Shown piece by piece: positions 34,265 through 46,466 of a DNA stretch of 64,000 nucleotides; the stretch's first letter is position 1, and every line of letters starts with the position of its first letter. Location of the stretch: contig NC_037261.1 in assembly GCF_000002425.4 (NCBI RefSeq), positions 4,552,082 through 4,616,081 of the forward strand. Direction: 5' to 3'. The translations under genes were made by a program, and so were the position numbers. The notes under the pieces are model-generated. The model made no database searches. It was given only the letters and a program-made list of their open reading frames with translations, and had not been told where the DNA came from. Origin of the DNA: Physcomitrium patens (Eukaryota; Streptophyta; Bryopsida; Funariales; Funariaceae).

Positions 34265-34870
34265 ATTGTTAAATTATGAAATTAAAAAATTAAAAATAAA
34301 ATAATTAACTATCAAAACACTTTTAAAGAAAATAAAAGCTTGATGTAAGTTATTTGTTTTATTATTTATATTTTTTAAAAATCAAATTTAGATTTTTATT
34401 TATTTATTTTTTAAATCACGAAATTTAAATATTATGCCATCTTAAATATAAATTGAATATAAACTGATAGATTTAGATAAAAATATCTCACTATGTATTT
34501 TTAATATTTATAATTCTTAATATTTTTTCAAAATAAATAATGAGAGAATATTGTACGTTATATATATTTTAAATCTGAAATATGAAAAATTTGAAACTTT
34601 GATATCGAAAGGTCATTTGAAACAAGTAATATTCATTTCTCAACTTACCAGTATTGTTTTTAAACTATTGTTTGTATATGCTTGGATATATATATATATA
34701 TATGTATATCGATATATTTGCCTTAGATCACTTACATAACATACAAAATACTAATAGACCAAACCATGTAGTTCTTATATACTAGTCTACTGCTTTATAA
34801 ATATATTTTAAGTTTTATGCACTTTAGGTACAAATAAACGTTTTGCAAATTACTAAATTTCAAAACATTT
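31871..34870. other. AT-rich block 1, no gene
   Basis: About 3 kb of very high A+T with (TA)n tracts (for example 34159-34189, 34232-34261, 34688-34703) and three TTCTTTTG units near 32790-32815. Frames are short and low in complexity. No coding motif could be recognised; it may be drifted transposon sequence. Confidence 0.5.
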
Positions 34871-35240
34871 ACTAATATTTACAATTAAATTCTGAGAATG
34901 TTCCCCCACCAACCATGCTATACATACATACAGTGTACGCTGGACAGTCGCCAGCTAGCAACATTGATATTTGCAACATATTGCCATCGTTGAACTTCGG
35001 AGCAAGCCAGACATCATCTCTGCTTTTAATATAGTCTGGCCACTTATCTACATACCTTACAGCAGAGATGCACCGCGACACATGTCTCTTCCGACGCAGC
35101 TACGCAGCCCTGGTTCAGTGTCTCATGGCGTCATCAAAATTTAATGATCTGGACCATCTCGAGGTCCATCGAGCACTAGTATACATAAGAGTCACCGTAG
35201 AGATCTCATATGCATATCACAACTGCCGCGCTTGCGTCAA

Positions 35241-37106
35241 TCATTCATTCGAAAAGTATTGAGCCACTACGTCTTTGAATCTCGCAACAAACGGCAGCTC
35301 TCCCATGCCGTGCCACTTCCCTGTCCACCCGCCATCGTTCACGAAGGAGGCATTCCACACAGACGAGTACAGAAACATTCTTTTCGTGGGGTATGGAAGC
35401 CTCTCCCGCAATTGGTCTTCCTTCACGACGGTTCTCACCAGTTTCGAATCCACAAACCATTTGATCTGATGCTGGTCGTAATGAATGGCATAAGTGTGGA
35501 ACCCCGAGGAGCAGTCGTAGTCGAGCTCTACCCACTGCTCGTTGTCACTCGTTCCGTTCACGTAGAAATTCGTCTGCACGATACGCTTGTTGTCTCCCAG
35601 AAACTCAAAGTCTATTTCGTCTTGTGTGATCGTGCCTTCCCCTGAAGAGACGTAAAAGCTGGTAAGCAGGCCACTGGTATCCCCCTCCGCGCACTTGATG
35701 CGAGAGCTGAATTTCCCCGAGGGATACGAATTCAAGCTCCGGAGACGGCCCCCGCATCCCTTCTTGTCGAAGGTGATGTCCACATCATGTTCGGCATCCG
35801 CGGCGACGCTCCAAGGGCAATAATCGATTACGAAAGGGCGGATTGAATTCGTAGAGGTTCTCTGAACGTTTTTCTGCTGGGGTGGAACCCAATCTCCACG
35901 CCTCAGAGGCGACGTCACCTGCAAATTCTTGAAGTGCATGAAATACGGCGCATTTAGCCAGTTCATGCGCCCTGCCATGGCGCCGTCGTTCAAGCTAGAC
36001 GCGTCCCACGAATAGCCAAAGATGTGACCTGGCTTGGTAGGGTAATCCTTCACACAGGAAGCACGTAGTGTGCGCAGCACCACATCATCAACCATCCAAA
36101 CAATCATCTCGTTGTCCCACTTGATGGTATATTGATGAAACTCTGCTGTGGTGTCAAAATCCATGTGGAAAGTTTTGAGTTTCTGCTCATGATTTCCGTT
36201 CACGGCATAAGCCGTCAGCACGCGGTTTGGCTGGTTGCCGACAAAATCGAAGCTTATCATATCGAGCGCTCCATCGTTTGAGGAAATGTAAAAACTGTTT
36301 ATCATGCCAGGTGCGTTTGCGGGAGCGCGCATCCGGATGGTGAACACGCCGGAAGTGTACTTCGCAGTCGTGTGGAATTTTCCGCCGCAGCTGCGATCGA
36401 GGCGGATGATCGCGGTGGATAGGGTGCGAATAACATGGTTGGAGCAGAAATCCACGACCAACTCGCTCATGGACATTTCGAACTTCGGCGGAACTGGAAA
36501 TGGGCCGAGGTTGTTAATCGAAGGAGTGAGGCCTGTCTGTCGAGAGTTGCGATCTTCAGAGACTCTAGAGGATAATGTACTTGGCGCCGACCCTTCTGTT
36601 TCGAAGACAGACTCGCTGGCTTCGTCATTAACACTCTCTACTTGCGGAGAGGGGAGAGGGCCTGTTATCTCGCTTTGATCAATGAGACTCTCCGCCGAGG
36701 CAACGCTTTGACCGACTTTGGCAAGCAGATCGTGAGACTGCAAGTGCTGACCGATTGCGGTCAGATTCAAGTTACAGGTCTGGACCAACTTCTGCACTCT
36801 GACGAGCTCCCGACGAGCCCCATTGGGATCATCAAAGACTTTCTTGCTGGAATCTCGCAAGGCGCCTTGCATTGCTTCAACCTGCAATCGACAATGCTGT
36901 TCCAGCCCTATGTGTGCACGTCTTAGTTCCTTGAGTTGTAATCCGGCGATGCCAATGCGCATGGACGCCAGGTTGGGGGTGCTCATTCGTCGGAGACTGT
37001 GGACTGGATTGAGTAGTGCAAAGAGGAGCAGAAGTTTTAGGAATGCAGAAAATCGATATTTCAGACAAAGTACAACATTGTCACATCCTCTCACAAATCT
37101 ATCCAT
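35241..37106 (-). CDS. Secreted/anchored protein with two GH16 domains, 621 aa, intronless
   Basis: ATG at 37106 (MDRFVRG). Residues 18-37 are hydrophobic (FLKLLLLFALLNP), a signal peptide or anchor. Residues 40-200 are helical and then Ser-rich linker. Residues about 215-400 and 425-620 are two GH16 concanavalin-type domains. The second has the intact catalytic motif DEIDFEFLG (496-504), followed by QTNFYVNG, GFHTYAIHYD and YPTKRMFLYSSVWNA, as in xyloglucan endotransglucosylases and related beta-glucanases. The first aligns as LDMISFDFVG (about 281-290), lacking the nucleophile Glu, the helper Asp and the acid/base Glu (changed to Asp), so it should be inactive. Its likely site is the cell wall or secretory path. 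Exact glucan substrate cannot be read from sequence. Single-exon structure is unlike the neighbouring genes. Confidence 0.88.
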   Translation of the reverse strand: MDRFVRGCDNVVLCLKYRFSAFLKLLLLFALLNPVHSLRRMSTPNLASMRIGIAGLQLKELRRAHIGLEQHCRLQVEAMQGALRDSSKKVFDDPNGARRELVRVQKLVQTCNLNLTAIGQHLQSHDLLAKVGQSVASAESLIDQSEITGPLPSPQVESVNDEASESVFETEGSAPSTLSSRVSEDRNSRQTGLTPSINNLGPFPVPPKFEMSMSELVVDFCSNHVIRTLSTAIIRLDRSCGGKFHTTAKYTSGVFTIRMRAPANAPGMINSFYISSNDGALDMISFDFVGNQPNRVLTAYAVNGNHEQKLKTFHMDFDTTAEFHQYTIKWDNEMIVWMVDDVVLRTLRASCVKDYPTKPGHIFGYSWDASSLNDGAMAGRMNWLNAPYFMHFKNLQVTSPLRRGDWVPPQQKNVQRTSTNSIRPFVIDYCPWSVAADAEHDVDITFDKKGCGGRLRSLNSYPSGKFSSRIKCAEGDTSGLLTSFYVSSGEGTITQDEIDFEFLGDNKRIVQTNFYVNGTSDNEQWVELDYDCSSGFHTYAIHYDQHQIKWFVDSKLVRTVVKEDQLRERLPYPTKRMFLYSSVWNASFVNDGGWTGKWHGMGELPFVARFKDVVAQYFSNE

Positions 37107-38100
37107 GGTCAATAATTTTCAGTAACGGGGGCCGCTAAAGACGGTGCAAATGTGTGACGTTGTCTAGGAATTGATCTGCGGCAAACAAAACAACACCAGT
37201 TCCCCCCAATCCAGTCAGTCCTGATGAGTGCGTGAGATCGAATATTGCGTCTGACTAATTTGGAGTAGGTGAGCTAAGTAACCGTGGTGGTAGGATTCTT
37301 TCAACAACACAAAAATCTACACACAAACCTTCTACGATGTTTCAAAAACTGGTCTGTTCTGAAGCACTCACAAAACCTCCTGCACAGGAGGCGTGCTGCT
37401 GAGAAACGATCCAAGAACGTTAGATAAGAGTTATAGGCTAACCGATGACATAAATATTCACAAAAATTTGCACTGCTGGGTCCAAATAACTACTTTAAAT
37501 AATGTATTTTACAAACAGAAGAGTGACTTAAAGAGTTTCTTCTCAATTGCTGAGCCACAGTCGCATTTTTCACCAACCCAGACAAGGGTGGGCCTTGTTT
37601 CTAATCCGAGGTAACACTAATCTATTAATCTAGTGTTTTCAGCACGAGAACTAGGAACGGCTCCATGGCAGGTGCTGAGCTTACAGTCCACGAAGTGTCT
37701 CACGTTGAATGGCAGGGCTTCATTTTCTGGAAATAATTCTTCATTGACAACGGAAAGTAAATTATTGAATGCCCAGAAACCTTTGCTGCGGGATGCAAGG
37801 ATGTTTCGGTGTAAAATAGAGTTCAAGTATACTCTTCATATTCATCTAAATTTGCACATTCCAAAAGTCCTTCGAGACGTGCAACTGAATCATCGGAAGA
37901 GATTTAATATACAAACATCCAGCAACGTCAGCCGCCTCAAGCAATGTCAACACAGCTTTTCGGTGAAAATTCCTGAAGTCCTGGCTGTTGCTAGTATCGT
38001 GAGATTGTTGATTGACAAAAGCTTTCACTGACTGAGTGAAAAGCTAGTAAAGTTGCCGCACTCAATCGTATGAGATCCCGTTGTCAAGCCAATTTTCATA
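37107..38100. other. Upstream region of the GH16 gene
   Basis: Normal composition for about 1 kb, no recognised coding region. The plus frame 37633-38031 and its minus counterpart have no motif. Probably the promoter region of the GH16 gene. Confidence 0.35.
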
Positions 38101-39095
38101 CGAACAATACTTTTGATTTACTTTATTTTACCTCCATGCTGTTAATTGAATAAAAAGATTACATAGTGCTAGAACCAAGTTCAAGTCTCTAGGAATAGGT
38201 GAGATATATGTACCTTTGGAGATGGAATTTTGTCAAATTATATTATACCAATTTTAATCTCAATTACCCAAACTATCAATCTATATATATATATATATAT
38301 AATTATTGTATACCAAATGTTTTTGTTTATTTACATTTTTACATTATCTTAAACAATATAATATCACTAATTTTTCTTTAGTAACATTTTTTAAATTAGG
38401 GACTTTTTACTCCCTAAATATGCATTAATAATAATAATAAAAAAAATCTTTTTTACATCTTGGACTTAAGAGATGTCTTTGCTAAATATTACTTATTAGA
38501 AAATAAAAACAAGACATAGGTTATAGAAAATTTAATATAAACATAGTTGATAAAGTAGGCTAATGCTTCACTTATATATTTGTTGCATTGCCATATTCTT
38601 CTAAAAAAACTAAATGACATACATGATTATTTTTAGAAGACAAAGTGCATTATGGTTACTAATGCTAGGTTTTAATTTTTTTCTCCAAATATTTCCACAT
38701 ATATCTTTTCATCAAATTAGTTACTTTAAATGCATATATTTTTAGAATACGTAGATTTTTTTATGCCACAATATAAATCTTTTGGACCTTATTTATTCTT
38801 AATTTCAAATAGTTATTATCTAATTATTAATTTTGATAAAATAAGATAGTCACAAAGAGTGAGAATGTAAGGTGTTAAGATATTATACGAGATAAGTATC
38901 TATTAAGGCTCTTCTATAGAATGTAGGTCATATTTCAATCTAATTTCAAACCAATTCATATTAAGTTGGATTTTATGGCCTAAAATATACTTAATTTTCT
39001 TCATACAAGCTTTATAAAGATAAAAAGAATTATAAATTACAAAATTACTCATTAATTAGAGTTCCTTATTAAACTGAAGTATGTAGTTGAATATT

Positions 39096-39131
<36 letters not shown>

Positions 39132-39217
39132 TTAAATTCTTACCAATAATTATAATTAGTTTTTAATTTTAGATTTTTTAGAAGCAAGTTTAGATATATG
39201 TTTGATTATCAATATAA

Positions 39218-39253
<36 letters not shown>

Positions 39254-39656
39254 TACTTCATTAGAATGTTATTATAATATGTTTGACTTATTTTAAACTT
39301 GATTATGATAAGAATGTTGGATTTTTTTTATCATGGTTACTTTTAATATCTACTTAATAAGCAAAGAAATAAGAGCCATGTTAGGATTTAGAAGATTAAG
39401 ATGTTTTTTTATAATATACCAATTAGCCATGTGCCAAGCTATTATTGTCTTTGTCTTACTTTTATTCATTTTTACTTAAAAGAGGTTTCTTGCTGGACAT
39501 TGAGTAGTCATATTTATTTCAATTGAATATTAATGTTTCAAGGTTTATTATGTTTTTTTTATATAAGTATATTATTAATTATTTGAGATTCTATATTAAT
39601 ATAAAAAAGGTATCTAAAAACTTAAAAAACTTAAACTTGATCTTTTTAAAAATGTT

Positions 39657-39691
<35 letters not shown>

Positions 39692-39734
39692 CTATAGATG
39701 TTTAGATGCCCTAGTACATCATATTACATTGGAT

Positions 39735-39885
39735 TTATGCCAATTAAAATTAAGCCTTAAAGAAGGATTGAATATCAATATGGTTTTTAGAACTTAGTTT
39801 ACATTGCCTTCTATGCCAATTAATGTTAAGTATATAAGAAGAATTGAATACTAAAATGATTTTTAGAACTTAATTCATGTTTTAT
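39735..39885. repeat. Diverged tandem duplication, about 75 bp x 2
   Basis: Two adjacent copies share GCCAATTAA, GAATTGAATA-type and TTTTTAGAACTTA blocks in the same order (about 39738-39808 and 39813-39880). Origin unknown. Confidence 0.55.
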
Positions 39886-40805
39886 TTATTATTATTTCAT
39901 GTGATAGTTGAATTTTTAGCATACTAATTAATAATAAAATGCTCAATCCCTACATGAAAGAAAAAAAAGATTTGAACTTCTCTAGTTTTACAATAGATTT
40001 TGTATTAAATTTTTAGATCTCTTTAATTATTAGAAATAGATAGGATATTAGTAGAAAACTTTGTCTTTGTCTTTTTTCTTTTTTTTTTTTTTTTTTTTTT
40101 TTTGTTTTTTTGACTGTAAAAACCTTTAGAAAAACATCTTTTAATAATGATTGTAATTTTAATTTTAATGAATGTAGTTTTTTATTTTTATTTTTATTTT
40201 AATGAATTCTTAATTAAAGCTTAAAGTTTCCATATCTTTAAATCAAAATTTTTAAGATACAATTATAAGCTTTGATAAAATAGAATTTAAGAATTTAAAA
40301 TTATATTATAAAATTTTGTCTAATATATTTTTTTATAGATAAGAAATTTATTATGTAAGATGTGATGTAGAAAAAAGAAGTTTTTTTGGTCTTAATTGAT
40401 TAATTTTCTTAATATGTATTTATATCATTAGTTGCAAGATTTTAAGAATTATTTTGTAAGTAATTATTAGAAGAATCTCTCTCTCTTACTATCTCTCTCT
40501 TTATCGTATTTATTATTCTATTTATAAAAAAATAATCATTAAGTCTAATTTCCTTTTTAATCATTTTTTATAGACTATTTTATAAGTTTGATGCGATATT
40601 GCATAGAAATGAAAAAGTTTGCTTCAATTTTTGTTATATTTTTGTTTCTTCTTTAGTATCATATTTGATTAGATAAAAAATAGATCTTAGACTAATTTTT
40701 TCTTCAGTAATTTTTTTTATTTTTATTTTTATCTTTTATGTGATTATAACATATAATGGACTTTATTATTAAATATTTAGCCTCTTGCCTAGAAGTTATT
40801 TTAAG

Positions 40806-40842
<37 letters not shown>

Positions 40843-41297
40843 CTAAGTTTATGTTCTTAGGAAAATAAAATATTATATTATTTTTTTAAAGATCATACGT
40901 AATTTCTAAGTTAAATTATCTTTAATAATTATTAAATTTTTAAATATTATAATTTATAATATCTAATTAATATAATAAGTTTGAAATTTGTACAATATAT
41001 TAAAAAATCTTTGTGTTGTGGCTCATCTTTAAGTATATAATGAATTATAAATTAAATTTAGAAGAATTAAAAAGCCTAAAAATAGAAAAAACTAAAAAAA
41101 AAGTGTCTAAGTATGAGTCTTGGCTTATTGCAAATTCGTGTTGGAAGAATAAAAAATTTAAGGCTTTCTTACAATTTGAGTTTCATATAAGCTTCATTAA
41201 TTTGGTTTTATTAACATCATTTCATAGAATTGAAAATGATATTATGTTCTTTTATCCCTACCAATATAGAAGTTTTTTTATTTTTTATTTTTTATTA

Positions 41298-41390
41298 TAG
41301 ATTATAATCATTGATTATATATATATATATATATATAGATTATAATCATTGATTATATATATATATATATATATATATAGATTATAATGA
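41298..41390. repeat. Tandem repeat TAGATTATAATCATTGAT plus (TA)n, 2.3 copies
   Basis: The unit TAGATTATAATCATTGAT followed by 11-15 TA steps occurs twice, then a third start (TAGATTATAATGA). The flanking unit makes it more than a simple microsatellite. Confidence 0.85.
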
Positions 41391-43330
41391 CTTGTGTTTA
41401 AATATAGTTGCATCTATTGTATGTCTTTGTCGACTATCGTAGTATTATAGAGAGCTAATTATTTGCAAATTTAAAATTGATTTGTATACAATGAGTGACA
41501 TTAAGGATGTACATATTGTTAAATAAATCTCTTATTATACTGATTAAACATTATGCAAAAGAAAGAATTTAATATTCTATAATGTAGAGAAGTTTGTGAA
41601 GTACTCAAGAAGATTGTTTATGGTTGTTTTGATTGATGGTTTACACTAAAAAAAATCTAGAATGATTACTATCTATTTATAGAGAGATTAAAAAAAGAAA
41701 TAAAGAAATAAAGAGATTGGAAAAAGGGGTAGATCTTTTGGCATTCTTTACATAATTCTTAATATAAATTTAAGTTGCTTTATTTGATAGTGATATGCTT
41801 GCTAAGAAGATAAAATTTCCAAATTACTTACTAATTGTATGTGATTTGATTTAATAGAACTTTAATTTATTTATTAATATAAAGTATAGTTTTTTTTTTT
41901 TTTTTTTTTGCTTGAAATAAATAATTTCATTTCATAGATCTAAATATGGTATTTTTTTTAATTATATACTCTTATAATTAATTAATTAATTTTTAATTCT
42001 ATTATTTTTAAACACTGAATACAAAATAGTCTTTAATAACATTAAAATTGTAATAGAAATATGTACATTTAATAGATAAGTAACTATAATCAAATAGAAT
42101 TTAAGTATTGCAGATGATTATTATATTTATTTGATAAAGTACTGCTATCTTTTATTAGAGAGTTGATAGAAATATAATTTGCTTAAAAAAATTAAGGCAT
42201 TTGAATTATATTTATTTTTTCAAGTAAATTTATTGAATTAATAGAAATTTATTTGCTTTATATTCTAAATTTATTTTATACCTTCTTTAAAATTTATCTA
42301 GCTTAAAAGTTTTAATTTAAAAAATCAAAAAAATCAAAATCTAGGTTTAATTCTTAAAATATATATATATATATATATATCAAGAGGTAGTATAGAAATG
42401 TAGTAGTTTTTATTTTCTTGAAATTTTAGTGCAATTTTATTTAAAAAAAGAAAATTACACCATGAAATTTTTTCATAATAAAGAAAAATTGAATTCTCTA
42501 TTTAATTATATTAATTGATTTAATTAGAAAAAAATATAAATTTATCTCTCATAAATATTTCTACTATGACAAATTTACATAAGCATTAACTCTTATTTTA
42601 AAATTATTTATGTTTGTATCAATTAAAAAAATAATAATTCTATAAATATTAATCCTTAAAACCATGGATATATCATAAATGTAATATTTTACTAGACAAT
42701 TTCAAAATGAAATCAATACCAACAAGATGTTTTCTCTTCTTATATTAGTCACTTACAATGTCTTTTACGTGCTTTGGTTTATAATTACCTCCTTTGGCTT
42801 TAGGTAACTTTGTAGTAAATTGTGTCTTCTTTGTAGCTTGTTTTGAGTATGAAGTACAAAACCATGGCTTGTCACAAACTGGATCTTCATATATACAAAG
42901 GTCCATCTAGAAATAGTAATAGGACTTTGTTCTTAGTTCTACTATTATAATCGTAAAAATATTTATATTATATATAATATGGTTAAAATTACCTTCATGA
43001 AAAGAAAATGTTGAAAGTTTGTTATATTGAAAACCAAGTGATTGTTGCATGCACAAAACTAACTAATGCAGAGTAAATGTAATAAAATCATAATTGGAGC
43101 TATTGATTTGTCATTGCTCTCTCTTTAGTTTTATTTATTCAAATAAAATAAAAATTCATTTTTTTTTTCCTTCCTCAGATCATCAAAACTAAATTATAAA
43201 AATGTGCATAAAGTAAACTAGTCACTATCTTTCTATTAATTATAAAGACATTATAAAATATTTTTTGTTTTCCTTATTTCTCTCTAATTTGGAGATCATT
43301 TAGAATACTTGATTCAAAATCCATCTCCCA

Positions 43331-45443
43331 TGCCAATGTAACCTTCATTTTAAATTCCTAAAGTTTAGCAGACGTTATCATCACGAATGAAAAATAATAT
43401 TATTCTTTTCAAAGAGCATCCGACGTTTCAATATTTTATTGGAGGCTGACAAGCAAATGGGATGTGAACGAGCTGCAGCGTCGTGATTGCGGAGGATCCT
43501 TCGGGACCCTGCGGATGGAAACCGTGTTGAACTTCAGAACCAGAGAAGAGAAATACTGCCGCATATTTTAGCCCATAACGATACCGTCGGCAGTGAAACA
43601 TTGCAATCTGAAACATTACATACGTACTTTATTCTCCACGAAGGATGGACGAAAAGTTCCATCTTTTATTACTGAGCAAGAAAGCAACTACGTTTTTCGC
43701 AACGATGCACGAGAATGCTGAATAGATGGCCCCCAGTTGGGGTGTGGTAGTGAACCGAGATTTCTCATTTCGGTAAGTGTCTGAAGGAGTACGATGAACT
43801 GCAGTGCTGTCAAAACCATCTCTATTTGTAGCGTTTGTAGCAGTTGAAGCTCAGCAGGCCCTAAGTTTGGAACCAAGCGTCGCAATCGGAGGGTTCACGA
43901 TGCATTTCAGCAAATGCATGTGCGAGCAAATAAGTAAGAATCCATTAGCAGACGTCCAACCAGCCCACACATCATATGAGGGGACACGATTGATGTGTGT
44001 ATTTGTTGAGAATCATGCCAATGTGCTTTATAAAGAGATCACGAAGGCCTGACTGTGCTTGGCTTTTTGTAGCTCTTTGGAATAATTTTCACTTGCTTTA
44101 CTTAGGAATTGGTTGCGAAAGAACGTCTGGAAAACTACTAAAAGACGATGGCAAGTTTGGTGATACTGTAGGGACCACGGCGTTGCACAATGCATTGCCA
44201 ATCTTCTTGTGGAGAAGGATACATCTATGCAACCACTCTCTGGAAAGCTGCTCGTGTTTTCCACCTTCCTCCACGTCCCTTCCTCGCCCGGTACCACCGA
44301 TTTTATGGATCTGGGTTACATATCTTCATTGAGCCTTCGATTTGAATATTGTTAAGCGTGGAAGCCTGTGCAGAAGTTGAATTCCTCCCCTCTCTCCGAC
44401 CCACTCATTCGTATCCAACACTCAGATCGCGAACGCTAGGTGTGCCGTTGTATCCCTCTCTTTCGAAACGCCACTCTGCTCATTACGACGCTGGTCGCCA
44501 TTCTTAGCATTTTGTCCTGCAGTTCTGTCTCAAGCACGTTGCTAGGGTTTTAGGCTTGAAGAAGATGGTTCGGACTGAAATTTATAGTTCCTTGAAGTCA
44601 AAAACTTGATAAATTTGTTGGTTTCAATCAGAGTTGCATGTGTCGGCACGTACCTAGGACCGTGTTCGTTCTGGTGTAGATTGGTGATGCTTGTGAAGGG
44701 ATCACTGCAAACCTTTCGTTAAATGTCTTTCAGCTCCCTGACGGGTTTTTGGTGTGGTGGAGGTGAGATTTTTTAGGGGTTTCTTGGAGCTACGCTTCAG
44801 TCGACGCGATTATTAAGATGGTTTGTCAGTATGAAGTGTCGAGTTTTTGTATGATGTTTTGTTCGACAGGGTACATTGGTTGACATTGGTCACATGAATG
44901 CATCAGTGGTGTGGTTTTGTTGCATCTGGGTTCCGGTCATCTAGGTGCCTGGAGGGTTTTCTGACGCCTCCAACCGACGAAACGATGTATGCACTCACCA
45001 CTGTTTATTGCTTGAGGAAGATAACGTCTCTATCATGTTGTTACGAAGCACCTTTCTTTTGTGAAAATGATTGAATAATACCTTTGGAGGACTAGAGGCC
45101 TAGATGCTAGAACCACTATCATCCTGCAAGAACTTTCGAATTTCCTCTTTCAACAAAAGGCCACAAACAATTTCACTGAGTGCTTTACTCATGCCATTGC
45201 AACGTAATGCGATAGCTTTCCTGTACATACATTACTTACTCGATTTGAGTAATCATCAAAAAACAACTTTCATCGTGAATTGCTATGCCCTTGCTCTTGG
45301 CACTAGCACAAGGGCAGTGCAAGTCTGTTACACCAACACAGAAGCTGAACTAATTTAAATCTTGTAATAACTCATACCATTATTAGAACAGAATGTAGAA
45401 ATCTAATTTTAGTGTACGTGAGAAAAATAGTCCATGGATAGTC
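43331..45443. other. Intergenic, normal composition, no recognised gene
   Basis: Composition changes sharply from the AT-rich block at about 43330-43420. Frames at 43688-43885 and 44028-44297 (minus) and 43804-44332 (plus) overlap and lack motifs. Looks like promoter, UTR or pseudogene sequence, not assignable. Confidence 0.35.
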
Positions 45444-45752
45444 TGTGAGCAAATCCCAACCTGCATCACTCTAGGAGGGATGAACTCACTTTGTACCACC
45501 AAATGATGCATTCAACTTTCTCATATCACTTCCCACTTGTGCTACAATGCCACTGAGTCACCTAGTCACCTCCATGTCAGATTCCATGCGAAGTCATCAT
45601 GACTCGTCCATGTCAGCCATATTGTCATGTTACCTCCTTGTTGTACTTAGCATAAGGATAAAATGCAATTACCGCATAATGTGATTGGGATAACTCAAAT
45701 GTATAAAATAGACTTATTGTGAAACAAAGATAATTGAGTGAAATTCTCAACA
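45444..45752 (+). repeat. 5' LTR of the copia element, 309 bp
   Basis: TGTGAGCAAATCCCAACCTG at the start and GAAATTCTCAACA at the end. Shared blocks with 48987-49263 include ATGCCACTGAGTCACCT, CATGTCAGCCATATTG and AAATGTATAAAATAG, the last a TATA-like stretch. It holds an extra about 30 bp around 45570-45605. Confidence 0.85.
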
Positions 45753-45764
45753 TGGTATTAGAGC
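45753..45764 (+). promoter_or_regulatory. Primer-binding site, tRNA-iMet (copia)
   Basis: TGGTATTAGAGC immediately after the LTR, 11 of 12 bases equal to the plant initiator-Met primer site TGGTATCAGAGC. The one change is C to T. Confidence 0.85.
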
Positions 45765-45877
45765 GTTGTTAAGGTAGTTTTTTAGATTTGGTGAGCCATG
45801 CTTTTAATTTAGGAAGTAGAAAGAGAAAGTACAAAAGGGATGGCATAAGGAAGATAGAAGTTTACAAATTGTAGAGT

Positions 45878-46466
45878 ATGAGAGTCGAGCAAACTAGTTG
45901 GAGCACAAAGCTATTTTGTTTGGAAGTTGAAGATGACTGCTATTGTCAAGAGAGAGAATATGTAGAATATTATAAAAACCAAGTCGATAGTTTTATTGTT
46001 TTCTATCACTATATGAGAAAAAATTTATATAGAAACTTATCTTGTAGAAGTAAAGCAAAGAGCCCTATTAGGTCTTATCATGACGGTCATAGATAGTTTG
46101 ATAGGCACAATTTCTCAATACATCAATCTTGGAGATTTACAGGACATATTTATAAGAACATTTTATGTAAGACATCAATAGCAAATCATGTCATTGACCA
46201 ACAAACTAAATGGAATGACAATAAAGGAAGGAAATGACATTAATACTTATTTGATGGAGGCAAAGGATATGAAAAATCAATTAAAGGCATTTGATAAAAA
46301 AATTGTAGATAAGACTCTTATAAATACAATCCTCGACAAACTACCACAAAACTACAAAATGGTGATTCAAGGCCATATCTACATGATACAATCAATGTTC
46401 AAAGACATTATCAATGAGCTTTTTGAAACTCACCACATGGCTATAAGAGAGCAAAAGTTGGAATAA
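45878..46466 (+). pseudogene. Copia gag (decayed)
   Basis: The best frame (46188-46466) reads MSLTNKLNGMTIKEGNDINT, then YLMEAKDMKNQL and LINTILDKLPQNYKMVI. This is the capsid-like gag domain of copia elements (L-x-M-K-EG--V-x-H, then LL--LP-SY). The upstream frame 45878-46096 is out of phase and probably the damaged N-terminus. No zinc knuckle is intact. Confidence 0.75.

Larger units (their letters stand above)
38101..43330. other. AT-rich block 2, no gene
   Basis: About 5.2 kb of very high A+T. Contains (TA)n tracts (for example 38281-38302, 39101-39128, 39222-39251, 39659-39687, 40810-40841, 42359-42381), a T run near 40077-40103 and another at 41890-41909. No protein motif found on either strand. 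Confidence 0.5.

Noticed and set aside
38165-38205. GTTCAAGTCTC, another B-box-like string
   Set aside because: No matching acceptor stem or A box within tRNA distance.
45753-45764. TGGTATTAGAGC considered as chance
   Set aside because: It directly follows a repeated sequence with TG...CA ends, so it is a primer-binding site and was kept as one.
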